Assembly: GCA_019973155.2 (NCBI GenBank)
Contig: BPQB01000019.1
Span: 434,001 to 498,000, forward strand
Source: Phanerochaete sordida
Lineage: Eukaryota; Basidiomycota; Agaricomycetes; Polyporales; Phanerochaetaceae
Length of the DNA stretch: 64,000 nt
Direction: 5' to 3'
The notes beneath the pieces were generated by a model, which saw nothing but the letters and a program-made list of their open reading frames with translations, was not told the origin of the DNA and ran no database searches. This document shows, piece by piece, positions 9,900-22,700 of the stretch; position 1 is the first letter of the stretch, and each line of letters opens with the position of its first letter. A program made the position numbers and the translations under genes.

Positions 9900-12800
9900 A
9901 TGCCGACAGCCCAGCTGCCACCATCGAGCATGAAGTCCTCCAGCACGCAGGGCACACCCATGCGCGACCGCAACCCGCCGTCGCGCGAACACACCGGCGG
10001 ATCACCAGCACCCCGCAGCGGCCACCACTCGACGCACTCCGCCTCAACAGCAAATGGTCCGTCAATGGCTCCGACGACGGTCGCGGCGGTCCTCGCGATG
10101 CACGCAGGTGGCGCGAACCCTCCGATGGCGGCGCTCGAGAGCGCGGTCGCGGACCGCAATGTGCTGACGGGCCAGAACGCACAGCTGTGGAAGCTCATCG
10201 AGAAGCAGCGGGCGGGGTACACTCAGATCATGAAGGAGCTCGAGCGCGTGCGCGGCGAACGCGAGCTGTACCGGAGCCGGCTCCAGCACCTCGGCGAGAA
10301 CACAGACAGCATGCTGCGTGGGCACCGCGACCGCGAGCGGCGCGAGGGCCGGGAAGGCTCGCTGCGCTCGGCTGCGTCGCACGCCCACATGCGCAACAGC
10401 GAGAGCGGCGGTGGGAGTGCGAGTGGGCAGGCAGATCCGCGGGCGCAGGTGCAGAGGGCACAGTCCGACGATATAGGTGCGTCCGCTATTGTCATGCGAC
10501 CGGCGATCTGCTGGCGCAATGCCGGCCTCCGCATCCTCGAGGTCTAACCACCTACGGTCCTCCTCCAGCTTACCAGCGACAATTGCACAATGTCAACGGC
10601 GCGGAAGCCCAACCTCGGTCGCCCGCACGCGAGCGCCAGGACTCGCAGAACAGTCTGAATATCCCGGCCGCGACATCACAGATGTCTGTCAACTACCTGT
10701 CCGCATCGCAGGCATCATCTTCGAGCAACTTGGCAACGTCGACGCTTGAGACGTCCTCTGCCACTTCGTCCTCCGCGCAATTGTCCATGCCAACCGGCTC
10801 GGATCCTCGGCGACCCCAGCCTCTGCCACTGAGCGCACGTCCAAGCCCATATTACGAGAGCGAGGCCTCGTCTTTCTCAATACCCCCGGGCTACCCAAAC
10901 GACCACTTGAAGACCGCTACCACCGCTGCTGAGGGTGGCTGGAACAACCCTCCTTCGGCATATCCTGTGTCATCTCGCCCTGTTCCTACACCCATGACAG
11001 GCCCAGTAACGAACGGCGATTCTTTCTCCTACGACGACACTTCATCGTCCGCACATCCCAGCAATACGAGCAAACCCACGACACCGCGATCACCCACCAG
11101 TCCTCGCGATACGCAACCCCAAGTCATCGTCCAGTCTGCGTCTGGCACTCAGGCGGAATTTAAAGCCGATGGTATGGATTCATCCATGCCTTCCGCCCGA
11201 CAGCCCCGTGACTCTCATGTTTCTTTGCCAGAAGAAGCGAAACGATACTATGCTACGATGAGCGAGTCGCCCAACCCTAGCCCCCAGTCGCCCCATGGCT
11301 TCCCTAATGTCCGCGCAGGGTCTGCTTCTCCCGATAGGCGTCACGTTGTTATCAACGAGAAGAGGTCTGAGTCCCCACTCAAACGAAGCCAGGTCGCGCA
11401 GCTCGAGCTGGAAGCGGAGGAGGCGAGCGAGCAGTCAGAGTCACGGTCGGGCAGCAGGGCAACAGGCAACGGCGAGTTCCTAGATCTAGAAGCCGAAGAC
11501 ACTGACAGCCACTACGAGGCGAGCGTCGACGAGAGCGGGCGGGTGTCCGTCGTGGACAGTCTCGTGTCGGAGTACGACGACAGAGATGACATTCTGAACC
11601 CTTCGAGAAAGAAGCGTGCGACCGCGGACGACTTCCCTCTGCCACCTGGCACACCGCCCGTCAACCACAGCGCTGAAGGCTTTGCGCACCAGCAGGGCCC
11701 GCAGACACCGCTCACGGCACGGTCCCCACCAGAGACAATGTCTGAGCTTCCTGATGGAACTCGGTCGTACCATCATGAGAACGGCGTGTCCGACCCTTAT
11801 CCCACTCCCGCGCCAGCTATCCCGGTGCCTGCGCCCTTCATGTCTCAAGTGCCCCCGAGCCCGTTCAGCGCAATCACGCCCCCGCAGCCTGCGTTCCGCG
11901 CCCTGCCGCTGCTGCAGTCCGACCTTCCACGGACGACGATCACGGTGTCGCACTCGACGATCCGGCCCAACGACCGTGGAAAGGACGTGCTCTCGTTCGT
12001 TATCGTCGTGGACCCTGGCAATGGGAAACAGCCGTGGCGGATCGAGAAGCTGTACAGCGACGTGCTCACACTCGACTCGCGCGTGCGCGCAGCCGCCGGA
12101 AAGAGCCTGGGCAAGAAGCTCGTCAGCCTGCCTGAGGGCCGCCTCTGGAAGGACCACGCGCCCGCAAAGGTGGATCAACGCAAGGTGAGTTTGCGCGCGG
12201 CTTATTTCTGGAGCGGCAGGCTCATGCGTTCTGCCAGATGGCCCTGGAGCAGTACCTGCGCTCGGTGCTGGCGCTGCCCATGAAGAACAGGGACGAGATC
12301 GTCGCGTTCTTGACATCTGGTGTCGCGAGCGAGGCGCAGAAGCCGGTCGCACGTGCTGGGTACAAGGAGGGCTACCTGACGAAGAGAGGCAAGAACTTTG
12401 GTGGATGGAAGACGCGTTACTTCGTACTTCAAGGACCGTCACTTGAGTACTACGAGAGTGTGAGTTTCCCATCTTCCGCTTCGAGAGCTATCCACGTTGG
12501 TCGACGCGCACGTCACTCCCACGAACCGAGCGTGCGGTAGCTCTTCTGCACGAGGCCGTAGACTAATCACTCCGAATGACGTAGCGCGGCGGGGCACACC
12601 TGGGCTCGATCCTGATCACCGGTGCACAAATAGGTCGACAGCAGCGCACGGCTGATAGGAGGGACACTGACGAAGACAACGAGTACCGGCACGCCTTTCT
12701 GATCATCGAGGCCAAACGGGGCCCCGGCGGCTCGCATGCGAGGCACGTTCTCTGCGCGGAGAGCGACGAGGAGCGCGACAGTTGGGTCGACATCCTCGTG

Positions 12801-14888
12801 CGCTACGTAACAGGGAGATACGAGGACGACATGAGCGGCGCAGCAGATTCGCGCGCAAGCATAAGTTCAGAGGCGCTGTCCGACGCGCAGAGCACGCCCC
12901 CGCGCCGGGCGCGGAACGTGGAGATCGCCAAAGGACCAGCAGTGCCGATCTCGCAGCTCGCGCCCGACGGCAGGAACGCGAAGCTCTTCCAGGCCGCACC
13001 GGTGCTGCACGACGACGCCTCCAAAAGCGCCGCGCAGCCGCCCGAGCACCTCTCCAGCTCGCTCCCCAGCACGTCGTCGCCCCTCGTCGACGACGACGAA
13101 GACCTCGAGGTGCTCCCCGTCGTCGGCCAGCGCGCGAACTCGGAGATGGGCCACTACTCGGACATGGCAGACCAGCGCGCGGCGCCGCGGGCGCGGCCGC
13201 CCGCCGCGGCGTCGCCCGAGCAGCGGCGCAAGGAGCGGCGGCGGTCGATGAACCCGCTGAGGACACCGGCGATCCCCGAGCGGCCGCCGACGCCCGAGCG
13301 CGACGCGGTGCTGCAGACCCCGCGCGTGGACGCCAGTGGCAAAGTCAAAATCTCAGGGCCGATGAACGGCACGCCGATACCCGCGGGCTACAAGTTCGGC
13401 GGGAAGGACGCGCCGCCGCCCGACGCGCCGAGCAGCAGCGACCGCAGGGAGAAGGCCAAGTCGCGGTCCTTCTGGGGCTTCGGCCGCATGCAGCATGGTG
13501 AGTGCGCCCGCGACGAGCCTGGGTGACGTGCGTGCTGAAGTTTGCGCCGTCAGCGGACAAGCCGAACCTCCCCGTACATGTGCCCAGGGCCGTCTTTGGA
13601 GTCAGCCTCGAGGAGTCGCTCGATGTGGCGGAGATTGCAAGCCTGCCTGCGATCGTCTTCCGCTGCATCCAGTACCTGGAGGCGAAGAAAGCTGACCAAG
13701 AGGAGGGCATCTACCGCCTCAGTGGGAGTTCAGCGGTCATCAAGGCCCTGAAGGACCGTTTTAACAATGGTCTGTTTCAGCCTTGAGTCTTTTCACATAG
13801 AGTTCGACTAATGGCAATGCCAATTCCACAGAGGGCGACGTTGATCTCCTGGGCTCAGACGAGTACTGGGACCCGCATGCCATTGCTGGCCTACTGAAGA
13901 CGTTCCTGCGGGAACTTCCTGCAAGCATCCTCACGCGCGACCTGCACCTCCGCTTCCTGTCCGTCATCGGTGAGTAACCTCGTAAAGTTTGTCCCTGAGG
14001 TCTTTTCCACTGAATACGCAACTTCCAGATTTTGTCGATCCCCAGGAGCGTATCGCAGAGCTTTCGCAGCTTATCGCAGCGTTGCCCATCGCGAACTACA
14101 GCCTGCTGCGCGCCCTTACGGCACACCTCATCCTCATCGTCCAGAACGCGCACGTCAACAAGATGACGATGCGCAACGTGGGTATTGTCTTCAGCCCGAC
14201 GCTCGGTATTCCCGCGGGAGTGTTCAGCCTGATGCTCGGCGAGTTCAAGCGCGTCTTCAACGTCGACGGCGGCCTCGAAGAGGACGACGCAGCGGAAGAG
14301 CAGGACGCGGATCCCGAGCGCGTCGACTTCAGCCGGCGCAACAGCAAACGCTACTCTGATGCGGCGGCGGACGAGCTCCTCGGGCTGTCAGGGCGGACTC
14401 TGACCGGTGCGTAAAGTCCTATTGCCCCCGCGGCCCTATGACGCGCACGGCTTCTGACACTGGGCGCTGCCTTCTTTCCAGCGGAAGCGGCGCAGTCAGA
14501 CGAAGGCGAAGGAGAAGGCGAAGAATATTCCGGCAATGACGAGAGCGGCACGGAGGGCACAGGCGACCCCGAGAACGAGTCCCTCGCGGAATCCTCGGCC
14601 ACGCACGACTCCTCGGCGTACGCGAGCCAGCAGGACGGCTTCCTCCACCCAGGCGACCACAGCAGCGCGGGCGCCGCCGGCGCCGCGCACCGCAACAAGG
14701 CGGCGGTCGTCGCGGCGGGCCGCGGGCTGAACATCGCGACGAGCGACAAGGCGAGCCGGCGGCGGAGCCAGGTCATGGGCCTGCCTGTCTCGCCGCGGCC
14801 GTCGCCCAACAGCAACAGCCCGCACACGCCGCAGCGGCTGCCGGCGTCCCCTGGCCTCGTCCCGCCGTCGCCGCACACGCCGAGGTAG
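9900..14888 (+). CDS. BEM3: Bem3-like Rho GTPase-activating protein (PX-PH-RhoGAP)
   Basis: Eight exons (9900-10476, 10569-12184, 12238-12459, 12585-13497, 13554-13769, 13832-13969, 14029-14406, 14482-14888) give 1488 residues. The N-terminal 640 residues are Ser/Pro-rich with a short coiled coil (QNAQLWKLIEKQRAGYTQIM). A PX domain follows at about 645-760, then a PH domain (GYLTKRGKNFGGWKTRYFVL, about 770-885) and a RhoGAP domain (EGIYRLSGSS, LLKTFLRELP, NKMTMRNVGIVFSPTL; about 1118-1280). The arginine in YRLSG is the catalytic arginine finger. This order is that of yeast Bem3, which turns off Cdc42 at polarity sites. The first intron uses the CAG at 10568 after a CTAAC branch site; a GAG acceptor at 10541 is also in frame. 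Confidence 0.92.
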
Positions 14889-15554
14889 AGCCTATCGGCG
14901 CGCGCTGGTGGTCGTGTGCGCGGTGCTTGTTCCAGGTTAGTTGTTTGGGCTGCTCTCGACGGGCAGCGTGCGGTGCGGCGTGGCTTCTAGGCGGGCTGGC
15001 TCCACGGCTGCGACGATGTTTCTCTTCTGGCATCATTCACGATATACCGTCCGACGTACCAGTACAATGTTGGTGTACTTGCTTCCGACTCGCTCGTAGA
15101 TACCCCGTATCAATGTACATGCTATCTCCATCTCCGCCACCTTCCACGGGGCCCATACTTATCCGTATCTGTGTTTCGTATACGCACTATAATATCCCGA
15201 CGTGCGGACTACTCACTGCCAAAAGGAGGATAGTGCTGTGAGACAAAAGCATGAATGGTGCTAAGGCCGTTTGTCCGTGACTAGTGACTGCTTGTGGGTC
15301 CAGGTATATGCAATTTGGCGGTGGCCCAAGCCTGCTTTGTGCGGTGGCGGGAAATATTGGTCTCCAAGGGCTGGCGATGGCGGGAGAAGGATCAAACAGA
15401 CTACGCCTGCCATTTTGGGGAAAGGCGCGCGGCGGGTGATGGGCGATCGGGCGCCAGGAACGAGTCTGCTGTCCTTGGCGGGGCCTCCGCCAGTGCGCAC
15501 GTCTGCCACCTCCCAACGCCCACCACCCCGCACACGACCCGCGCAGCACACACC
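14889..15554. other. Intergenic region
   Basis: 3' flank of the RhoGAP gene with AT-richer sequence at 15030-15260, then the promoter of the Shr3-like gene. Nothing else supported. Confidence 0.5.
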
Positions 15555-16407
15555 ATGGGCTTCAGGCAGGCCGCCGTCCTCTCTGCCACCTGCTTCTTCC
15601 TCGGTGAGCCCCCTGCCGCCCGCCCGAAAGGCTCTGCTGCTTACCCCGCGCAGGCGTGCTCTTCATATGCCTCAACGTCGACTACCGCGTGCTCTTTGAG
15701 CCCCTCACCGACGAGGTGGCGCGGGATGGCCTCGAGTTCTACACCACCTTCTTCCATGCACCGCCAGCCATCAAGGTGCGCCCACCTGCCTGCCCACCTC
15801 CTGCCGAGACTAATCCTGCCGCTCTGTAGGCCCTCATGCACGCAATCATGGGCGTTGGCATAATAGGCCTCGTTGGGAAGCTGGTAAAGATGGACGAGAG
15901 CGCCAAGTGGTTCGACGGGTCCTCGCTCGGTGCGTCCCTTCCGCTGGCCACGTCCTGCCCCGGCCGCTGACGCAAAAGCGGACATTGCGCTGCACCACCT
16001 TCCCACAGTCGCGTATATTTTTGCGCTCTCAGTCTACCTCTCGGTCGGCCTGCCTGCGTCGAGGACGATCGCGACCCCGGTCGAGGGCGTCGACACGCGC
16101 GAGGACCAGATTGAGGCCCTCCGTCTTCTCTCCGCGGGGAACACCATTATTATCGCGCTCCTCGGCGGCGTGCTCTTCCTGCAGGTGCGCACCGCTGCTC
16201 CTGTGACGCGTGACGCGGTGGTCTGTGTACCTTTGCTGATTGGCATCCCTGTGTGCGCCCGCGTGCGTGATCGGATGCATTTTGCAGGCAGGGGAGGAGT
16301 ACGCGCGCCGCGCCGAGGCGAAGGAGCTGGCGAGGTTTGCAGAGCTGAAGAAAGAAACGTCGGCGGCGGAGACGTCGGCCGCAGGAGAGACCAAGAAAGA
16401 TCAGTAG
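15555..16407 (+). CDS. SHR3: Shr3-like ER chaperone for amino acid permeases
   Basis: Five exons (15555-15603, 15654-15775, 15830-15929, 16009-16184, 16288-16407) encode 188 residues. Hydrophobic segments lie near residues 5-22, 60-76, 95-112 and 135-150, giving four membrane passes with a charged Lys/Glu-rich cytosolic tail. The pattern MGFRQAAVL..FFLG, APPAIKALMHAIMGVGIIGL, FDGSSL and LPASRTI fits Shr3 proteins, which fold permeases in the ER and help load them into COPII vesicles. An alternative acceptor in intron 3 (AAAAG at 15982) would add 26 nt, and the frame stays open because the CACAG site lies 26 nt further on; the family pattern favours 16009. Confidence 0.83.
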
Positions 16408-16782
16408 ACAGTCTGCCAGGGTGCTTTGCGTGCTCGCATCGCTTCTTGTCTGTGCCGTGCTTTGTTGTTCTTGCAAAACGTTACGACGATACCTCAGTCT
16501 GCTATCAGACTCCGTGGCGCGAGAGGGAATGCCATAAGCTTTTCTACTTATCTTACGTGACACTGAAGGGTCTGCGCGGATGTTGGTTGCTTACCTCGGG
16601 AAAGTGAGCAGAGGCCGGGCGTGACGTGAGAGCGCTTCGCTGGTTCTGGACGGGACGCGTCTGTTGCTCAGCTCTGCCCACCCGCTTCTGCCCCCAACCA
16701 GCCGCCTCGTCGGTCACCACACGCTCTTCCTGGACCCTGCTGCTCCCACCGACCCAAGCTTCGCACTTTCGCCGGTGACAGC
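16408..16782. other. Intergenic region
   Basis: Between two genes in the same direction. No gene seen. Confidence 0.5.
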
Positions 16783-19700
16783 ATGCCCCGACACGACCGT
16801 GACGCGATCCCGACCCTGCTCCGCTGGTGCGCCCAGCACGACATATGGATCGACCCCCGGCTCGCGCTCGTGCCCGACGACGCTCACGGCGGCCTGCGCG
16901 TGGTGAACCGCTCGGCAGCCGCCATCGCGAGCCACACGACCTGTGAGTCGCCCCTGCACTAGGGTCGCCTCAGCCACGCTCACGCGCACCGTCACGCCCC
17001 CTTGTCCTCGCCATCCCCCGAACGCCCACGCACCGCCCGGGCCCTGTCGCGCGCGCCGCTGCTCAGTGGTGACGATACCCAAGGCCGCCGTGCTCTCCGC
17101 GCGCGCGTGTGCGCTCGCAGACGCCATCCCCGTCGTCCCGTACGGCCACGGCGCGCGGCTCGCGCTCGCGCTTGCATTGTACGCCGAGCTGTGCGTGCCC
17201 CCGCCGTCTGAGATGCCCGCGCGCTGATGTGCACACCGTAGGCTCCTGGGCGACCGCTCGCGGTGGCACGGCTACCTCCAGTCGCTGCCGCAGCACACGG
17301 TGCCCGTCGCGCTGTTGTGGGGCGCAGACGAAGCATGGACCGATCAGGGGGCAGAAGCCCGCGACGACGCCCGCCGCGCTGCAGCCCTGAGTGCCGGCAC
17401 GGAGATCGAACAGGAACTGTGGGGAGACGAAGCGCGGCTCCTGGTGCGTATTTCGCCTCTGCAGCGTCCGCGCCCCCGCGGCGACGCCGGGGACAGACGT
17501 GGGATGCCTTCGTTTCCGAGTTCGAGACGTGGTGCGCCTTCGTTGCCCAGTTCGGGTCCCTGGGGCGCGCCGCATGTGTATGGGCCGCCTTGTACTGCGC
17601 GGTCTCGGTCTGATGCCTGGCGGGCAGCCATCGCGCTTCTGATTGCGCACCGTCTTCGCGTCTGCCGGGCGTGCACTCACCAGAAGATTTCCCTGTACCG
17701 TAGGACGAAGTGCGGAAATATTACTCCGACACAGTGCTGCCTGCGCTGGCCAGGCCGGACTGGACGTCGCGCTTCGCTTCCCCGCCCACGGCGTCGTTCG
17801 CGGGCTTCCTGCGTTCCTATTCCCTCGTGAGTTCGCGGTCGTTCCTCGTGGATGCGTACCACGCTCTCGCGATGGTGCCCATCGCCGACGCGTGAGTGTT
17901 TCCCTCGTGTCTGCTTCGCTTTACAAATGCTGTCGCGGATATTGAATTCGAGGGAAATTCTCGAGGCGTCGTTGGCTCTGCTCGCCTTCCCTGGCACGCG
18001 GATATCTGGTTACCTAGATATCCGGCATCAGCACCCATGTAGCCCCGTCAGAGATCGTCGACGCCGTTTCTATTGTTCATTGTAGTTTCCAGTCGTTTCG
18101 CCGACGCTTCGTCTGGAGCTCCTTGGGACCCGCTTACAGCATCGTTGTGGCTCGATCTGACCTCGCTTCTCTGTCTTCCCATCTGCCAGGTTCAACCACA
18201 CGAATGAAAATCACGTACACCTCGAGGTACGTAGTTTAATTGGGTGCTCGAGGCCCCTTCTCCCGTCCCGCCGGTAATGGTCGCTGATGGTGCTGCCTCC
18301 AACTCAACGTACCCTGACCGGGAAACCGCCACAATGATGAAAATGTCTGCTCGTTATGGGATGCATGCCCGACTCCACCTTGATTCGCCCGCTATTACCC
18401 CGATTAACCCTCCTCGACAACTGCCCAACGAACAATATGCTACAATAACGTCGCTATCTCGTCGCGGCGTGACAACAGAGCGAATTTGACGTGTGCGTCA
18501 CCTGCGGCTCGCTCGCGCAGTGCCCACACGATCTGGAAGACGAGCTCGAGAACACTCTGATAGCGAGCGAAGGCGCAGGCGACATCCCAGCAACGCAGCA
18601 TCTTGGCGCCGGGCCCAGCACCCAACGGCGGAGGAGCACACAGGCCAGCGCTGCTTCCGCCGCCGGCGCGGAGCCTGTTTCGAGGTCCGCATGCGCCGAC
18701 GCAGGCCCAAGCCCGCCGGCACGGCCGGAGGAGGCGGACACATGCGACATGGTGGCCAACCGCGCCGTCGCGCCAGGGACGGAGGTGTTCAACACGTATG
18801 GCGAACAGCTCGCTAACGCGCAGCTGCTCGCGCGCTACGGCTTCGCGCTCGACGGCAACGAGCACGACACGGTCGCATTCGCGCCCGCGGACCTCCCCAT
18901 TGTTGCGCAGGGTCCCGCCCCCGGGCGCGCGGTGGGGCGGGCGGCGCTCCTGCGCACCTTCTGGCGCACCCTTGCGCTGTTCCCCCGGTGCGCGCAGTGG
19001 GCGGCGTCCGGCCTCGTGCACCACCTCGAGGGCGGGCCATCAGGATCTGCGCAGGCGGACAGCGAGGATGGTCTCGAGCAGCAATCCAGGGCCCACCCGC
19101 GCGCGGCACCCATGGTCATTAACAGCGACGCCAAGATCTCGCACGCGCTCTGGCTCTACTGCGCAGTCGCTTCCCTGCTCGAGTCGTGGGGCCCGCAGGC
19201 GCAAGACCCCGACGCAGGCGCGGTGGCGGTGGCGGCCAGACGGCTCGCACGCAGCCAGCTCGCGCTCGAGGGACGCGCGGAGAGTGCCAGCTCCGCAGCC
19301 TCCGAAGCAAATGCGTATGACGATGAGGGACGCGGGGATCGACTGTGCTGCGACGGCGAGTCAGATAAGGTATGTTTCATTCTTCGCGGGGCCCTCCTCA
19401 GTGTTTGCGTCCTGCTTCTAGCCCGTGCGCGATGCATGATATCACGCTGCAGTTTTCGTCGGTGTGCATCGCGATTCGCCTGTGCCAAATCTTACCGAAC
19501 GCATCTGGGCTGGAGGGGCGTGGTGCGGTGCTGGAAAAAGTGCCACGCACCCTTGCCAATGGCGGGCGATCGGCGGCCTCATTAACGACTCTATCTGGGG
19601 CGCGTCCACGGGAAGCTTGTTGTGCATCGGACATCTGCGTGCACGAGGGACCGCTCCCTCTTTCTGTACTCCAAATGCGCCGCTTGCAGCAGCCCCTTGG

Positions 19701-22700
19701 CGTACGCACGGGCGTATCCACAGCCTTGTGCCCGTACGCAGAGCCGCCCTCCCGTGCACCTCGCGGAAGCACATGCCGCGCACATTCTGTCCACAGAGAC
19801 ACACATGCCGCCTGCGATTCGCTCGCGCAAGGCTGTTGCCTATCCTTCGCTGCGATCTGCTGTCACTGTCTTCCCTCGGTTCCCAAGCGTTATATGTGGT
19901 CTCTGATGACTGATTGCCTGCTGTGACAGGACGCGCCGGTGCTGGCGACGCTCGCCCGCCTCGTAGCGTGGACGTGCACTCGGTCAGCACGAGCTGAGCG
20001 GCTGGGATGCCGTACGCCCGCCGGGAACGCCCTCACCACGCCGGAGTTGGCTGCCCAACTGGATGTGAGTCCCGTTCCCACCGCCGTGTTTCTCCCTCAT
20101 TTTCTTCTTATCTTCGCATCCCTCGCATCCGCATCTTTTGCTGTTCTTGCCGCACGATTTTGCCTTTCGCTGTCACGCAGCACTGACAGGCCGTCCATCT
20201 TTCAATGCGCGGCCTTTCTGGATATCGGTGCTGTCGTTTATTTGGTGCAGCCCCCTAAGGCCGCGCGTCTACGGGACCCTGACATCGCTTCGCATGATGC
20301 AATCCGTCCGGGACACAGCGTCCGCCCACGAGCCTGTGTTTCGTCAGCCCTGGCCGCAGATATGCGGGTATTTCCTTGCATAGACGAGGGCTGTCGTCGG
20401 GACGGGTGTTTGTGCAAAAACGGCTGTCGGCGCGGCCTGCGCAGCGTCGTGCGTGGCCTGCTGTCTCGGTGCACCGCGCGAGCGTCTGGCGGGCGGGCGT
20501 GGGTACCTGTCGATAGCGGAGGCCTGGAACGCATCTGGCCGGGGCCTGTCCTGCAGCATCTCCGTGCCTTCCGTCCGCGCCCTCGTTCTATATGGACCAA
20601 TGTGCTATTTGTGCGTGCGCTGCTGCCCGATGTGTGGCGAGCTGATTTGCGCCGGGCGGGCGTGCGAGTGCGGGTGCCGTAACGACTGTCGTGACGGCAC
20701 CCGAACCCTCCCCTGCCCAGGCGCATGCGCTGGTCACGCGCGGGTGTCTCTCGCGAGCCCGCCAGGACGCCGGGCGCACCGACCTCGAACAGGCCCGGCG
20801 CGCCCGCCGCCTGACGACATCCCTCGGCCGCATCGATGGACGGCCAGCATAACGAGAGCACGCTCGAATAGCCTTTGGCACCCCCGATCGCCAGCGGTGT
20901 GCCCGCCCAGGGCCCCGCTGGGTGCCTTGCTATGCACCCAGTGTCGCTCCGACCCCGCACAACCCTCCTGTCCCGCACCACCCACTCTCGTTACCAGCGA
21001 AGCCCCTGCGCAGAGCGCGGCCGGCCTGGACTCGTGCGGACGCCGAAAATGCGCCTCTTTCACACCGCACCCATGTCAAATCGGGCTTCTCCCTGCAGCC
21101 CCCGCCGCGGTCGCGCCTTTTCATATGTCTTTTTGCATATTCTGCGCTGGATTTCATGGATGCTGCCCTGCAGCAGGCATTATCACTGTCCATTTTGCTA
21201 TTTAACGCGTTCTCCCGCGCGGTGCCTCAGGGTCGTCAGTGGTGCGTGCCCGGGAGAGGCAGATGCCGCGTTGCACCCTGAACGCTGCGCTGGTCTCACA
21301 GCTGGGCCTGTCACGCTTCTGGCGACGTGTCACCTGTGTTTTCCGGAGTGCTATCAGGCCTTCCCTTGGGTTATCACGCTGCCTTCTCTGGGCTATCGCG
21401 CAGGCCAGTCACGCTTCCGCACCCTTGGGCCGCGCTGGACGTTTCCCCTCGCGATCCAGCCAAACCTTGTTTCCCTGTCCGCCCCTCGCTGTGCGTCGTC
21501 CGCGAGTGCCTCGCCCCGCGCACTGTCGTCATCGCTGACCCAGGCCGCCTGCCCGCCGCGGGCGAGCGGGCCCCGCGCCGAGTCCGCTCGGTTTCTGGCT
21601 CCGAGGCGGCCTGGGACGCGGATGGCGAGCGAGGTCTGGGTGCGAACTCGCCAGGGGCAGCGTTCCGCGTCCGTCCGATCGTGTTTGGCGGACTGAACTG
21701 TGGTGGCACGTTCTATCTTATCCGTGCGCCCTTCGCGCGCACGCTGCGCCCGCGGCGGAGGGCCTGCGCATCCCCCCATCGATCTGCGCGCCCAGCCTGG
21801 GCCCGCGATACGCGAGCGAACGGCCAGCGGAAGCCTGGTCCGGGCGATCACGAATGCAATCTCGCTGCCCGCGCGCCTGCGCCGGCCGCCCTCACGTTCA
21901 TATTCTGCGCCTTCTCGTCCAGCAGCGCGGCCGCGAAGGGGCACCAGTCCAGCCCGCCACGAGCCTCGCGCTCCTCGCTTCTGCCCCCGCTTCCGCCTCC
22001 GCGGCCGCAGCCGCACACGCCTGCCCCTCGCGCGCACGCTCGAATGCGCACCACGGCCGCGCGCAGGGCCGTGCAGGCAGCGCACGCCCTGCGGCCGCGC
22101 GAGGGCGGCGGCGGCGGCGCACAGGACGGGCCGTTGTGGCGCAGGGCGGCCTAGGCGCACGCGCGGCAGGGCCTCCCGCGACCCTCGCGTGCGCGCCGGC
22201 GATTCATTTCGCGGCGAACAAGCGAGAGCCGGCGTGCGCCCGCGGCCTCCGTGCCCCTCGCGCGTCGGTGCGCAGCGCGCGCACGCGCGGCGGGGCGGTG
22301 GCGTGCCTCCGCGGACGCGACGCGCGGCGTGGCGACGTCCGCCCTCCGTTTTGATATATTCTGCGTCTGGCAGGCGCGTGGCTCGATTCGTGGCGCGGCA
22401 GACGTCTGGGACGTGCGCGGCGCGCCGCTGTGCGTCGGCTAGCGGCGTGTCCGGAGCGCAGTGTGGCTCGCGCGCGCGCTGGCCCGTGCGCGGTGTCTAC
22501 CGCGCCCGTCACGCGTCCCAATTTGGGCACATTGTGTGTGCGCTGGTATCAGGACATCTGCCATTGTCCATTGTCCATTGTGCACCTCGTCGCGGTATTG
22601 CCTCGCTGGGCGCGGCCGCGCACCTCGCCCGCGCGATACAGGCCCCCGCCTCTTCACCCCCTTCACTGCGTGACGGCCGGCGCGCGATCGACGATCGCGA

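Noticed and set aside
10542..10568. Alternative upstream acceptor (GAG at 10541) in RhoGAP intron 1
   Set aside because: It keeps frame, but the CTAAC at 10544 is better explained as the branch point for the CAG at 10568.
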